From Diploscapter coronatus (lineage: Eukaryota; Nematoda; Chromadorea; Rhabditida; Rhabditidae), in contig OZ038422.1 of assembly GCA_964036155.1 (NCBI GenBank), positions 76,469,201 to 76,533,200 of the forward strand: DNA of 64,000 nucleotides. Direction: 5' to 3'. Both the position numbers and the translations under genes were made by a program. This document shows, piece by piece, positions 36,301 through 48,229 of this stretch. Within the stretch, counting starts at the first letter, position 1, and every line of letters starts with the position of its first letter. Under the pieces are notes generated by a model. It ran no database searches, was not told where the DNA came from, and was given only the letters and a program-made list of their open reading frames with translations.

Positions 36301-38250
36301 AGGCCGAACCCCCTACCAAGAAGACCAAAACTGAGGAGCCTCAACCTGAAAATGGAGAAGAAGAAGAAGGAGAAAACCCCGAAGCAACTGGGGATTCTGA
36401 GAAGAAAACGATCGAGTGTCGGGTGTGCTACAAGTCGATTAGCAACAGCGGACCGGAAGACTACTCGATCATCAGGCATCTGGGAGTCCACATGCACAAG
36501 ATCTACAACATGCCCAGATATAGCTGCCAGATTTGTAGTTATCAGGTCGGAATTTTTATTTATCTTAAAAATATTATTCAGATACATATCATTTTCGCAA
36601 TTTAGAAGTTTTTTTAATCAAATTTTGATTCAAATGCTGTAGGTTACGATTTTTCTGCGAAAGTAAAGTTGTAAAAGAAAATTCCAGTCTGCCGACCGCA
36701 GCAATATCCGAACCCACTGCACCAACAGTCATCTGACGCCCGAAGGTTTCACGGATAATATTCATGTGGGTTATTTTATTTTAACTCTAGTTCACCTACT
36801 TTTCAGGTCATATTTATTGGCGAACAAATCTTAATTTTAGAAATGGAGCGAAAGCCTGATCGAAGATGTTGCGAATTTCATTTTCGGCGACTCGAAGTTA
36901 GTCATCAGCAAGATGCCGAAAAAGTGGAGAGAAATTCCGGTTATTTTATTTCTTATTTCAGTTTTCTAGGAAATTTCAAAATAGCAAACTTAGGAAATCT
37001 AGTTTTAATATAATTTTAAAATATGGGAATTTTCAGGAAGCTATTGATCCCGATCCGACCAGCAACTCTGAATCCAGGATCAACACTATTCTGAAAGACG
37101 CTTCCAGTATTTTCGAGAAGAAAGATGGTATATTTTTAAAAAATACCTATTTATTTTTTTATTTTCAGCCTTGGACGCGATAAAAACTGAGCCTCTCGAA
37201 CCTGAAGAAGAAAATGAAGGTTCGATTTCAACTACTGGAGAGTCCCACAGCCCTAGTCCCACTCCGAGCTCGAGCGCAGAGTAAGAATTTCAACTAAAAA
37301 GTATTTGAATCATTTGTATTTAAAAATAGTACGGTTTAAAATATTCTAATTATCATATTTTTACATCTTTATTAGTAATTTAAAATTTCAGGAATTCATC
37401 ATCTGGCACCAAGAGAAAGAGAGGTCCGAGTTTTATTCGAGAAGAAATTCTGGATCAGGCTAGGTTTTAACTTTCTTTATTTTGTTTTGTTTTTTTTTTT
37501 TTATTTTCTAAATTTTAGGAAAAATGATCAGCGACTTGTGTGCAAGCTCTGTGGGTACTCAATGGGAATGAGGCATCTGAGGGTGCGCATTTTTGAATTT
37601 CTAATTTCTTGATGAAATATTTTTTAAGATGATAAAAAATTCCAAATTTTATTTGGAAAATCGATGAAATTTGCAAAAAAAAAATATGAAATAGTCTAGA
37701 TATTAATTTTCAGCTCCATGCGATGAACCACCTATACAAGGACGACTCCACTGCGCCATACTACTGTACAAAGCCTAAATGTCAATACAGGGTAATTTAA
37801 AGTTTAGTGAAATTTGACAAAAAATACTAATTTTTAAAAGCCAATAAATCAAATTGCAGCACCACTGTATGAGTGCCGTTATAAAGCACATCAAAGCGAA
37901 GCACGGCAAGGAGAGCAACATCTCCGTCGGCGACAATCTCAATGAAGAAATGTTGGCGAAAATCAGCGTAAGGATATTTTTGAGAGCTAAAATATAAAAA
38001 TTTTGCAAAAACTGAAACTTCATGGATTTCAACCTACTTTTTTTTAAATAAAAATCTCGCCCAAAAATTATGCTACTTGCATATGCAAGTTCAATTTAAA
38101 ATTATCAATTTTTAGGCAAAAATCGAAGAGTGCTTTGCGCCCGAACCTGAAGACGTCAAACCTGATGTGACTTCGGGACCACTGGTAGTTCAACCCAAAC
38201 CCGCGATTCTTAAGATCGTCAAAAAGGTGAAAAAAGTCCCCAATTATTAG
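33371..38250 (+). CDS. Multi-zinc-finger nuclear protein, five paired-finger modules
   Basis: Met 33371 follows ttttcag by 11 bases. Reading through about 20 short exons gives ten cysteine/histidine fingers in five pairs, separated by acidic or Ser-rich linkers. The first pair is classic C2H2 (CPLC...HIATQH, CALC...HQRTVH). Later pairs repeat a recognisable plan: a first finger such as CMKC...HVMNHL, CKKC...HAFSHL or CKLC...HAMNHL, then a second such as CFSCGFPGC...HINKFH, CFKCSFPGC...HIQRYH or a CTKPKC...HIKAKH form. Each is followed by a helical tail (ALFKECFDNAEKI, KILKECFDIVI, KIEECFAPE). Basic stretches (PTKKTKTEE, GTKRKRG) could be nuclear localisation signals. The final exon reads to TAG at 38248-38250. 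DNA or RNA binding is inferred. I do not recognise a named orthologue. Confidence 0.75.
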
Positions 38251-38348
38251 GATTCTCGGATGTCAATTTTAAAACTGCTCAAGTTTCTAGTTTTATCATA
38301 TCGAACTGGGTATTTTGTTGATTTTCCATGATATTTTACTTGGTTTTC

Positions 38349-38354
38349 AATAAA
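38349..38354 (+). terminator. Poly(A) signal of the zinc-finger gene
   Basis: AATAAA 99 nt after the stop codon. Confidence 0.6.
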
Positions 38355-38448
38355 CGTCTACTATTTACCACTGATCGATTCACGACCTTCGCATTTACAT
38401 CAGAAATGGTATGCAATGTACAGTGGAATGGTATTTATTCTTTATAAA

Positions 38449-38520
38449 CAGACTTGGGACTTTTGGTCAAATTTGGCCACCACACCACACCGCAGTTACG
38501 GTGGAAAAGTCCCAAGTCTG
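38449..38520. mobile_element. Second copy of the hAT-like MITE
   Basis: A 72-bp element starting CAGACTTGGGACTTT and ending AAAGTCCCAAGTCTG. It shares its termini with the copy at 31686-31749 but differs in the middle. No clear 8-bp duplication remains here. Confidence 0.8.
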
Positions 38521-38534
38521 TAAGGTTGTTTTTA

Positions 38535-38594
38535 TCACATCATTTTGATTTATGATAAGCCCTAGAAGTGAAATTTCTATGGGAGTTTTCAGGA
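38535..38594 (+). repeat. Dispersed repeat, copy A
   Basis: Starts CACATCATTTTGATTTATGA and matches 55386-55447 over about 60 bp with roughly ten differences, same orientation. Confidence 0.65.
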
Positions 38595-39271
38595 AATGGA
38601 CCACACCATCATCAGCGTGAAAGACTGAACAAAATATGTGAAAATCAGCTCGATTCGCGAATCCCTGTTTATACCCACTTTACTAAGACTGGTTTTTATT
38701 GGCATTCGCTCTTAATCTTATTAGTCGTCACATTCAATTCAGCCCAACCTTCTTAGCATTATATATTCAGGGACATTCAGAATTAAGCTGTTCTTCTCAG
38801 GTTTTAGGACTAATAATAAAATAAAAGCTAAAACCTCCTTTAATGGGTCATATAAAGGGAATGTTCTACGCTTAAGGCTTGAATCTTCTCTGATAGCGAT
38901 GATAGGTTTAACAGGCGCATAACGGTTCTTTTGAAATGCCTGCAAAACTTGGCCTTATCATTATAAGCTCTTTCTTTTAAGGGATTTTCAGAAAATCATA
39001 TATCATGAGGTTTTATAAACCCATTTTTTACTACTGATAAATAGAAAATGCCATTATTGAATTCCCAATCATTTTTCTCATTGCTTTTTTGTCGAATTCA
39101 AAGACACGCCCTTGTTTGTAATGTTCAATTTATCTTATCGTAGTCTCTGAATTTATCTTCCTTTCAGTACTTAAATGGGACGTTCACGTTATGATAACCA
39201 TTTCATTTTATCGATTTTAGGACATTTGAACTTGGACTTATCTAGAATTGTTAAATTCTAGGTGATTGAAC

Positions 39272-41867
39272 ATGAGGATATCGCTGCTGAGTTCAATATT
39301 TTTGGGTAAGTCAACGAATTTGGAGTTTTCCAGGAAACCATCCTTGCAATTTATATTTTCGACGATAAACTGAATTTCGAGTTCATTAGATGCTGATAGA
39401 AATGCCATAATTCTGGAGCAGAAAAAGTGGAAATTCAAATAATAATTTGACAGAGATGGAAACACAATTTATAAATTCGAATTTTTAAAGATATAGCATA
39501 AATTATATAAGATCTAAACATTCCAGTATGTTTCGGCAGTCTTCACCTGGTTTATGGCCAAAGTATCGATCCACAATGTGAGTGTAATTTGGGCAACCTC
39601 TGGTTAGACGTCGTTGTCGTCATTGATAATTCCCAAAGCATGGGTCACTATGGGTTAATTGGGGTAACTCTTAGACTTAAACCAATTTTTCATTTATATT
39701 TTAGGTTGCTACTAATATCGCCACCGGTATGCTAAATTTAAAAAATACGCTAATTTTACAAGATTTAAGTGTTCGCTCAATCTAATATCACCCAGACCTT
39801 GGGTCAAACTACTCGCGTCGGCATCGTTACGTATGGACAATCTGCAGTTGTGGTAAGTTTAAGCAAAAGATTTAATTAAAAAACTAATCTTTAACATATG
39901 ATATAATTTTTCAAATAATGACGAAATTTTGCAGCAATACAATTTAACCGCCTTCGATGACACTAACACGCTCATTAATACGATTTTCGATGTATGCAAC
40001 AAGCCCACTACCGATACAGAACCTGACATCTCTACGTAATAAAAATAACATGGGTGGAGCTAATTCGAGGTTCAAATTTCGAAAATTTTTAGGGGTCTTT
40101 ACGCCGCGGTAACCGTGCTTTACGATGGCCGAGTGAACGGAAAGCGTGACAATGTCAGACAAGTCATTATCCTCTATGCATCTGCTTATAAGTAAGTACT
40201 TCTCCACTCATAATGCAATAGTAAGATGCACGAATTAATTGTTCCTTTCTGTTTCTCAATCGAATTACAATTTCGGTAGATATTCGATCTTTTTTTTGCA
40301 AAAATCTACTATTGGACTATTTGACGACACTTAAGAGATTTAGAGCTCAAGGACTAGAAAGTGATCCGGTGCACCTCGCTCAGCAGATTAAGGAAGATGG
40401 TATCAGTATCATTACCGTCGGGTTCAGCCAATTCGGTGGGAATCTTCTTGCGGTACTCGAAAAAAAATTAGAATACCCACATCTTTACAACAACAATTCA
40501 GGGACTCGTCAAACTCGCCTCCCCAGGGATGGCCTTCAACGACACGAGCACTGATTTGGTCGGTGAGGTTCAGAGGAACGGACTCTGCCACAGTAGATTT
40601 CAAATTAGAAAATATTTCTAAAACCCCAAATTTAGTCAACTGCTTCTGCCCCATCGCGTGGACTCAATACACTTCCCAATTCGGGCTGGCTAATGCTAGA
40701 AGGCAGGGAATATCAAATCTCAGAATATATCAATTCCTTTCCAGATTCGCCCTCTGTCTGAAACTCAGTGATGTCGACAAGATGTGGGTAGCGGCGAAAA
40801 TCGATTGCCAAAATATGGATAATTCCGCCTATTTGGTTTCGGAATTCGATGAAGCTAAGCATAATTTCACTTATCGTAAGTGGGCCGCTATTTTTGAAAG
40901 GCGTCATATTTTTAGAATTCTTCAAAAGCAAGTCTGGTATACCCAGTCCGTATATCTATCACACTGGTCTGAGTTGGGACGTCTCTTCACAACAATGGAT
41001 GTGGGAGCAACCTATTGGCCAGCCTAAAATTCCGGTATTTATTCTCAAATTAACATTGTTGAATTTTGTATATTTCAGCTCAGCGGTTCCTCATACACAG
41101 CATGGAACCCCGGTATTTTCTTTAATATTATGTAGTTTTTTTTTTTAAATCTAATTTGCCTAAACCTATAATGTAATTGATCGTTATTAGTGTGAATATT
41201 AAATTTTTCGAGTACTGTAACAAGAATAACGATTAAATTATGCGTTAAACGATTTAAATGGATGATAATTCGCGAAACTTGCAATGTATTTTACGAAACC
41301 TCTACGTAACAAATTAACTAAATGCAATATGTTGAAATGATTCCAAAAATGAGTGGATATTTTAGGCTTATTTAAAAGTTTAGGTGAGCCCACTTCGCCT
41401 AGCGTGTATCCTTGTGTGGTAAATCAACAACTGGCGCCGGATGCTAGTGTAAATTTAAAACTCAGATATTTTAAAATAACCTTAAATCTAAAATATAATA
41501 GAGTAAATTTTAAATTTATAGTATTATTTAAACTACTAAAAGATTATCAAATCTGATAAACCTAATATTTTGAAATTCATTCTTGGTTTCTCAAACTCTA
41601 AATTGAAATATATCGAAAAGTGCAATTTTACCTAAATAACCTTTTTAGCTTCTCTCATTATTTTGGTAATCATAAACAGCTTAACACTTGATTTTTACCT
41701 GCTTGAGAAACTTTGTTAAATTATGTTCACTGATAAAATAACCTAAATTAAAATATTTTCAGCCCGGATGGAGCACTGGAAATTGCTATACCGTGTCCGA
41801 ACGATATGTTTGCCAATTACACGCATGTGATACGGATCATTACTGTAAAGATGCTATCTATTTTTGA
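39272..41867 (+). CDS. Secreted vWA plus C-type lectin domain protein (CLEC family)
   Basis: Met 39272 starts a signal peptide (MRISLLSSIFLV...LVYG). The mature start, CECNLG, leads into a von Willebrand A domain: LDVVVVIDNSQSMG carries the DxSxS metal-binding motif, then TRVGIVTYGQ, RQVIILYASAYK and ISIITVGFSQ. The C-type lectin-like domain follows from CFCPIAWTQYTS through AAKIDCQNMDNSAYLVSEFDEAKHNF and YIYHTGLSWD to WSTGNCYTVSERYVCQ. A short cysteine-containing tail ends in TGA at 41865-41867. At least ten short introns have gt/ag ends and consistent phase, including one of about 75 nt beginning near 40561. The family is expanded in nematodes and often linked to gut or immune secretion; that role is inference here. 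A specific clec number cannot be given. Confidence 0.8.
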
Positions 41868-41888
41868 ATTTTAATATTGTCATAATTG

Positions 41889-41894
41889 AATAAA
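41889..41894 (+). terminator. Poly(A) signal of the vWA-lectin gene
   Basis: AATAAA 22 nt after the stop codon. Confidence 0.55.
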
Positions 41895-42341
41895 CGATAA
41901 AATATCGAGAATCTCTAACATAAAATAACACAATTTTGCTATACAAGAGATTAAAATGACACGATATAATTAACGGGAGCGACTTCACATCTTTCGGCCT
42001 GATGGTTCAACTTAACCTGAAAGAGCAGAGCCGTCTCCATCCTGCTGAACTCGTCTCGAAAAACGTGCCACTTTTGTGGCGAAAACACCTACCTCACCGA
42101 TTCGTCCTCATTGTTCCGAACTCTGGCGGAGCGAGAAGAAATCAATTAAGATATTTCTTCGTTAACTCGTCTCTTCATTCTCTGCATCTTTTATCATGCC
42201 TTCCCTTTCACATGCCTAGAGTGTAGAGAAACAGACTCGGCTTTTCTTCTGTTTCATGCTAGAAAGCAGAGAAAATTGATTCGCTAGAGTTATTCCCTAT
42301 AATTTTCTCCGCTCTTTTCATATATACTAGGAGAGAGACCT

Positions 42342-42369
42342 GCTTCCATCCTGGCGCCAGGATGGAGGC
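42342..42369. repeat. 28-bp palindrome
   Basis: The core CCATCCTGGCGCCAGGATGG (42346-42365) is perfectly self-complementary, and four more bases on each side pair with one mismatch. Confidence 0.8.
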
Positions 42370-43146
42370 AATAATTTTCGAGTTTTTTCTTCTCAACCCC
42401 TTTCGCTGACTTCCAAATCTTATCGAAAAACTGGCAGCTGCATCAGAAGCACATTGTTTTTGTATTCATTCTGCACCTTTTTCCTTGTTATTTCGATGAT
42501 GAATAAAAACATTTGATATTTCTTTATTTTGAAAAATCGTTTATTTCTTCACTTTCTGATATTCAAATCGTGCAATACAGTCATTTTCCATTAATTCTTC
42601 TCAACATTTTCATTACTTTTAATTCCAGATACCGTCTCTCAACTCAAATCATGCCCGCCTAAATTGGACAAATCTCGAGGTCTAAATCGTCATATTTCGA
42701 ACTGAATAAATATATTTTGACTAGAAACCTACAAATTTTGAGATACGTTTTTCGAAAATGATCACTAATTACTGTACTTTCTAGATAACTCGCTTCAGAG
42801 TGAATATTTTCGAGTGGTGTGTTAACATAAGTTGATCAATTTTCGATATGCTATCAATTATTTATTGTTTTTCTCGAATTTATTTGATCGCATTTAAAAC
42901 AATTGAATTTTATGATAATGGCGTTGTCGCAAATAATGGAAAGTAAATGACAGGATCAGGGCTGTCTGAAATTCGAAAAAGATCGAACTTTTAACTGAAC
43001 TGAACTTTCAGCAAGTTCGAAATTCAGTTCGTACAATTCTGGTTAAAAGGAGTATTTAGTTCAGCTACAATTATTCCTCATCACTTTTGGATGTCTTCGA
43101 GAGTTGTCTGTATCATGTGCATTGAAATTAAGTTATTATTTCACAT

Positions 43147-43152
43147 TTTATT
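43147..43152 (-). terminator. Poly(A) signal of the F-box/kelch gene
   Basis: AATAAA on the minus strand (TTTATT on plus), 50 nt beyond the stop codon. Confidence 0.5.
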
Positions 43153-43201
43153 GAATAAAATTGCTATATGAAATCGGAGATTGTTATAATCAAGCTTTAT
43201 T

Positions 43202-44466
43202 TTATGTTAATTCTCCGACTACACGCCATTCATTCATTTGTGGGTCGTATTCCTCGATTGAATTACAAAAAAATTCATTAAAAAACCTGAAATCCAAATT
43301 AACAATTATTTCGTATAAAGATATGAAAAATCTCAGCTCACCCTCCGATTGCATACAATTTCCCGTTAGCGACAATGAGCGAATGACCGTATCTTGCATA
43401 ATTCATATCAGCGATTCTAGAAATTTGATTGTCATCTGGAGCTGAGGGATTGAAACATAAACAGGATTTGAATGCATCACCACCACTAAATATATAATGG
43501 TATATTATTTATCGTACAAAATTAACGACTCCGATCCTCCAGTTATGTAAATTCTTCCATTTAGCAATGCAACTCCGAATGCACCTCGTAGTTCAGGAAG
43601 CTCTCCGATTTTAATCCATTCCCGTTCATCGGCTGATAATAGAAATATCATATTACTATTCCATTTACCAATAACTGAATATCCATAGTTACAATAATGA
43701 ATATGCTATAATGTGACCATATAAGATTTCATCGCATGTTATTGTTTGAGCACAACTAATTGAAAAAGGAAAAGCAGGTCCTGTTTGCCACTTTCCATCT
43801 ATTAACACCTGGATAAATTATTTCATGGACTTCCATTCGATCTTCTTACATCAACATGCTTAGATTGTTCAACTGATTCAAAATAGTCTCCACCCAAATA
43901 ATACAATTTGTCTTTGCAATAAGCAACAGATGCCCATTCACGCCATTCAGGAGGGTCTGGGCCTGTAAAATTCTTTAAATCGATCATTCATGGATTTGTC
44001 GACAAGACCTCTTGAAATTTGTCCAGCATTCAAGTCATATATTTCAAATGATTCATTTATGTTGTTAATTCCAAAAATCTGAGGTTTAAGAAATTATTCA
44101 AAATAACGAACATAAGAATTTACTTTATTCTGTGTAGTTGCTACTTGAAATGGCCAATAACAATAATGGAATCTTGCAGTCTCTTCTACTGAGCAGGTAA
44201 ATGAATTGAACAAGCATATCCTTTCTTCATATTTATCGTTATCTCGATAATAAACTAAACTATTACGAACCGTTTCAAAGTCCCTTACTTAGTTTTCAAC
44301 ATCATTTCTTACGGCAGAATAAAATTTTCCTCCTGAACGCTATCGGCAGATATTTCTTGATTATTCGCATCATTCGATTGTTACACCAGGCCAATTGTCC
44401 CAGGTCTTTGAATTCGGGATATTGGCAGATCAACAATATAATTTCGACTGGTAAATGGGCTAACAT
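43202..44466 (-). CDS. F-box and kelch-repeat protein
   Basis: Read as about eight exons giving roughly 330 residues. The N-terminus MLAHLPVEIILLICQY...DLGQLAWCNNRM has the spacing of an F-box, which would recruit SKP1 in an SCF ubiquitin ligase. After a linker come kelch-type blades: LYYLGGDYFESVEQSKHVDV, ISCAQTITCDEILYVIG, GAFGVALLNGRIYITGG and RYGHSLIVANGKLYAIGG followed by NSIEEYDPQMNEWRVV. The Gly-Gly pairs and following Tyr/Trp positions are the kelch signature. Several introns are only about 45 nt. The first intron, about 29 nt by my reading (gtaag...taag near 44310), is too short to be certain, so exon 1 to exon 2 may be wrong or the locus may be damaged. Substrate binding by the propeller is family knowledge; the target is unknown. 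Confidence 0.65.
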
Positions 44467-44749
44467 CTTTGTTAATAGATCTAAACAATCACCATAGTAT
44501 TATCTCAAAATGGGAATAGTAAAAGAGTATTGATTGAATGAGGGAGTCTGCAATTAATGAGTTTGAAATTGATCATTGAAGAACAGAGAATGAAACTACT
44601 AAATTGATGCTTCTCAATTTTTATCAGAATAAAAATCGATTTCTAAACATGTTTATTATTTAAGAATCCTAACACTTGAAGATGCATGCTGAAATAAAAC
44701 TATCCGTGTATTTTAGGCAATTAGTAAAAGTAGTGCCTTATTCTTGTAA

Positions 44750-46185
44750 AAGTAGTTCTGGATTTTAAAAAGGTCAATGACATACCGAATGGTCCCAAAA
44801 ATTGTCAAATCGACATGCTAATTAGCCTAATTATCTTCTGCATTTAGTTTCCTTCAATTTCATGTATGGTTTCCCTAGGTACTAAATTTTCACTTGTCTT
44901 CAACAAGATCTCCTAGAATTACTATAGGAAGTTCATGATTTGACAGAAATAGAGGTTTTCGAGATGTCTGATTCCAGCAGTATGTCATAGACTCCTAAAT
45001 CGTCTATCAAAATGAACTGTTCTGTCCTGTCTTACTATTCTGGAAGTCTATAGACCATTACATCCATCTTTCTGGTCACTAGGCCTATTTATTCACTCAA
45101 AAATGATCAAATGTTCATTATAAGACATATTCGAGCGACCGTGGTGATCTAGAATATATCCGAAAAGGGTCGTTCATAGTTTATTTCATCTGTGGTATTA
45201 GTTATCATAATATCGTTGGTCGTTACCATATTTGAATACGTTTGGGTCAACCAGGAGGCGTTATAGTGTCAAAATCCAAGGAGAATAAACTTGATAAAAT
45301 CGTCTAATCTAAAGCCGTCTGATCATCCCAAATAGGTTAATTGCCCCTCGATCATGACATGCTTTTCATCTGAAGTATCAGTTCTGTTAATATCAAGTCT
45401 AAATAATTTGGTCTAAATATGTTTGTCTCGACTTCTGGAGCGTTTTAGGCTAAAAATGACGAAACTCAAAGAAAATGGTAATTTTACAGACCAGTGTTTC
45501 ATAACATGCCGCAAACTGATTGAAGTTATTCGAAATTTGATTTACAGTAGCTCTTTTCTTATTATCATGGCTCGACCATCATGTATGAGTGCATTTTTGA
45601 TCACTACGATCACTAAATGGGGGGTTTAAGAATAAAATCTTCAATGTTCTTAGGAATAAATCATCTTTTTACCACACATCCCGAACTGACATGTTAGAAT
45701 CAGATCGTTGATACTGGAAATGAATAGAATCGAGGTTTAAGGTAAAATAAGCCAACTCCGATGGTTCTATAGTTGTTATGGGTCGGCTGACCCATCATTT
45801 TCGTTTAATTTCAGTAAAAATTGTGATTTTTGAGACATTATATGGCACGATCACCACTAAACATGAATTAATTGATCTATAGACTTCTAGATTAGTAAGG
45901 TATGATAAAAATAGTCCATTTTGACAGTCAATTTGGGGATCTATAATGAACTTCTGTAATCAGGTCTCTCAAAAACCTATTTCTGTCAGATTCTCTGAAC
46001 TTCCTATAGTAATTCTAGGAGATCTTGTTGAAGACAAGTGGAAATTTAGTACCTAGGGAAACCATACATGAAATTGAAGGAAACTAAATGCAGAATATAA
46101 TTAGCATATCGATTTGGCATTTTTTGGGGTCATTCGATATGCTACTGAAATTTTAAAAATTCGGGGTTACTTTTACAAGTTGCCA
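44750..46185. mobile_element. Long foldback (palindromic) element
   Basis: Sequence from about 44771 to 45160 recurs as its reverse complement at about 45850-46150. The best block, near 44840-44940, includes TTTAGTTTCCTTCAATTTCA and CAAGATCTCCTAGAATTACT with few mismatches against 45990-46090. Matching weakens outward and inward but remains visible (AAGTCTATAGA, GTGGTGATC). The centre contains no recognisable transposase. The exact ends and any target duplication could not be set. Confidence 0.75.
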
Positions 46186-47319
46186 AAAATAGTAAGCTAT
46201 TTCCGATTATTAGGAGTTACTATACGAAATTTCTAAAGAAAATTCGAAATTTTATATAATATTGACGAAAATATGCTAAATTTGAAAATTATAAGTCGAG
46301 ACTTTCTTTCCAGGTTATTTTGGTTTGAATAAACAGGTGCCTCCATTTCCATGTTGCCGTTGAGTGATTAGCAACGAATAAGAATCAAAAGTGGAAGTTT
46401 GATAGTGAAAATCAATAAAAAATGCACAGAATTGCACAGATGGCGAAGGAAAAAAAAGAATGGTCTAAATTAGCGGAATTTACAAAGTGGAAGAACGTGG
46501 TATCTTTTCGAAATTGTCCTTTATATTGATTATCAGCGATTATAGATTGTGAAATCCGAAAGACTGATAACTTTTGCATTGCGCTCTTCGCATTAGGCAT
46601 GCTGAATGATGTTAGCCCTTCCTTCTTTCTCATTCATTGCACTATGCCCCATCCTTCTTTATATGCTGCTATTTCACCCGATTTTAAATTCTAGATTCCG
46701 TTAAACGTTCCAATTTCGCTCTCGTTTTCGTTTCGTAACGATTTAAATTTTCACTTTCGCGCATCCCTGTTGCTCACGCAGATGCTGCTCTCTACTCTCA
46801 TTCTCATTTCTATATGCTATTTTCATCGAGTTTTGGTTCTTTCGAATGATTCTTGGGGATATTTGTGGAGACTACTGAGACAAGATAGTGATGAGATCAT
46901 GGAGCTTGGTATGGTAATTTCTCTAATCACTCATTCATTCTGGATGACTCATATTTCATCCAAGATTAATTATGACTTGAATATCATTTCATATTCTAAT
47001 CAGACCCTAACTGATAAAAATCGGCGAAAAATGGCGATCAGTTGGCATATGAGTGGGCAAAAGTGATTTTGCATGTCACTCAATACTTATTTGGCTAGGC
47101 GATATTTTGAAATTGCGATCTGATAAATATTATAAGGCAAAAACCAGTTATGTTAGGCATCAGTATAAACGCAGATGACCTAACAGTCGAATTTTTATCA
47201 CTTTTTTGATTAAAGAAGCGCTTCTCATTGCTTAACATTCATCAACGCGTGGAATATTTGTGCGTTTTTGAATGTTGTGAAATGGCCATGTAGAGAGGGA
47301 GGAAGGGAAATATGGGGCA

Positions 47320-48229
47320 CTCTCTGTAAGAACCAGGTATTATTGGCCAGAGGGGGGCGGAACGAAATTAGAAAAGTCATCCTAGAGAGCTGAAACTTGG
47401 CGTACTAGGGTTATCGGTCATGAGGAATTTAATGGTGCAATTCGTTTTGCGCCGCTTATTGTGTTTACATGTGTACGTGAATCGCGTGTTCAAAAGCTTA
47501 TCTCGCTATCTAAGCATTCCAGACCATCAAGCATGTATACCATATCGATAGAGCTCGTCGAGTTGAGTAGGTACCGGTCTTTAACGAAAAATGTATGCTA
47601 ACCTTTGGCTTTCTTCGCTCATAGGTTTTGAAAATAGGGAATAATACTGGATTTTATCCCATATTAATGAATTTCATAGCAACGAGGTCATTTTTAGCCC
47701 AAACATGGCGTGACTAGTATGTATCCGTACCCATTTGGTACCATACCATGTTTGGTATCATTAGACTCCATATTCTATGTAGGTGAATTTTATAGTTCTT
47801 TATGTTATAATTAGTGACGTGATCAGAGTCAATAACATCAACAACAAGTTGAGGAATGAAATGATTTATTATCATCATAGATCCCAGTTAGGTCATCAGT
47901 AGATCATAGTTCTGACGGTCCATCACTGGTCGCAGGTTACTCGCTTCATACGAGCGACTACTCAATCCCGCCGAGAGTCTCTCGCCTCGGTTGACCAGCC
48001 GCCTAGCGGCGCCACCGCTGGGGACTAGGAGTAGTTCTGCTTCTGGCCCGACTGCTCGCGATAAGACGAAACTGGATAATGACGATAATCAGACTCATAC
48101 CGATTCGTCAACTAATATCTTAGACAAGACAGTCTGAATGCTAATTTGGCTCTACCAAATTATCATAACTATTTCTGTATATCCGATATCAGGTTACCAC
48201 ACTAGCCAACACCTGGTTCTTACAGAGAG
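47320..48229. mobile_element. Inverted-repeat element with LTR-like right half
   Basis: CTCTCTGTAAGAACCAGGT at 47320-47338 is the exact reverse complement of 48211-48229. On the minus strand the right half (about 48224 down to 47815) begins TGTAAGAACC, has an AATAAA about 60 nt before its end and finishes GATCACGTCA. That is the layout of a retrotransposon LTR of about 410 bp, BEL/Pao-like in its TGT start. No target duplication or coding region was found, so a composite or foldback element is equally possible. Confidence 0.55.

Larger units (their letters stand above)
38251..39271. other. Intergenic region with MITE and dispersed repeat
   Basis: Contains the zinc-finger gene's poly(A) signal, a second copy of the CAGACTTGGGACTTT element and one copy of a 60-bp dispersed repeat. 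The stretch to 39271 is otherwise featureless and includes the lectin gene's promoter; a ttctag ends 10 bases before its ATG. Confidence 0.55.
41868..43201. other. Convergent intergenic region with a GC-rich palindrome
   Basis: Separates the 3' ends of the vWA-lectin (+) and F-box/kelch (-) genes. A locally GC-richer block at about 41970-42370 ends in a perfect palindrome. The open frame 42002-42226 has no recognisable product. Confidence 0.5.

Noticed and set aside
45423..45629. 68-codon open frame inside the foldback element, considered as a transposase remnant
   Set aside because: No transposase motif could be seen and the frame is short.
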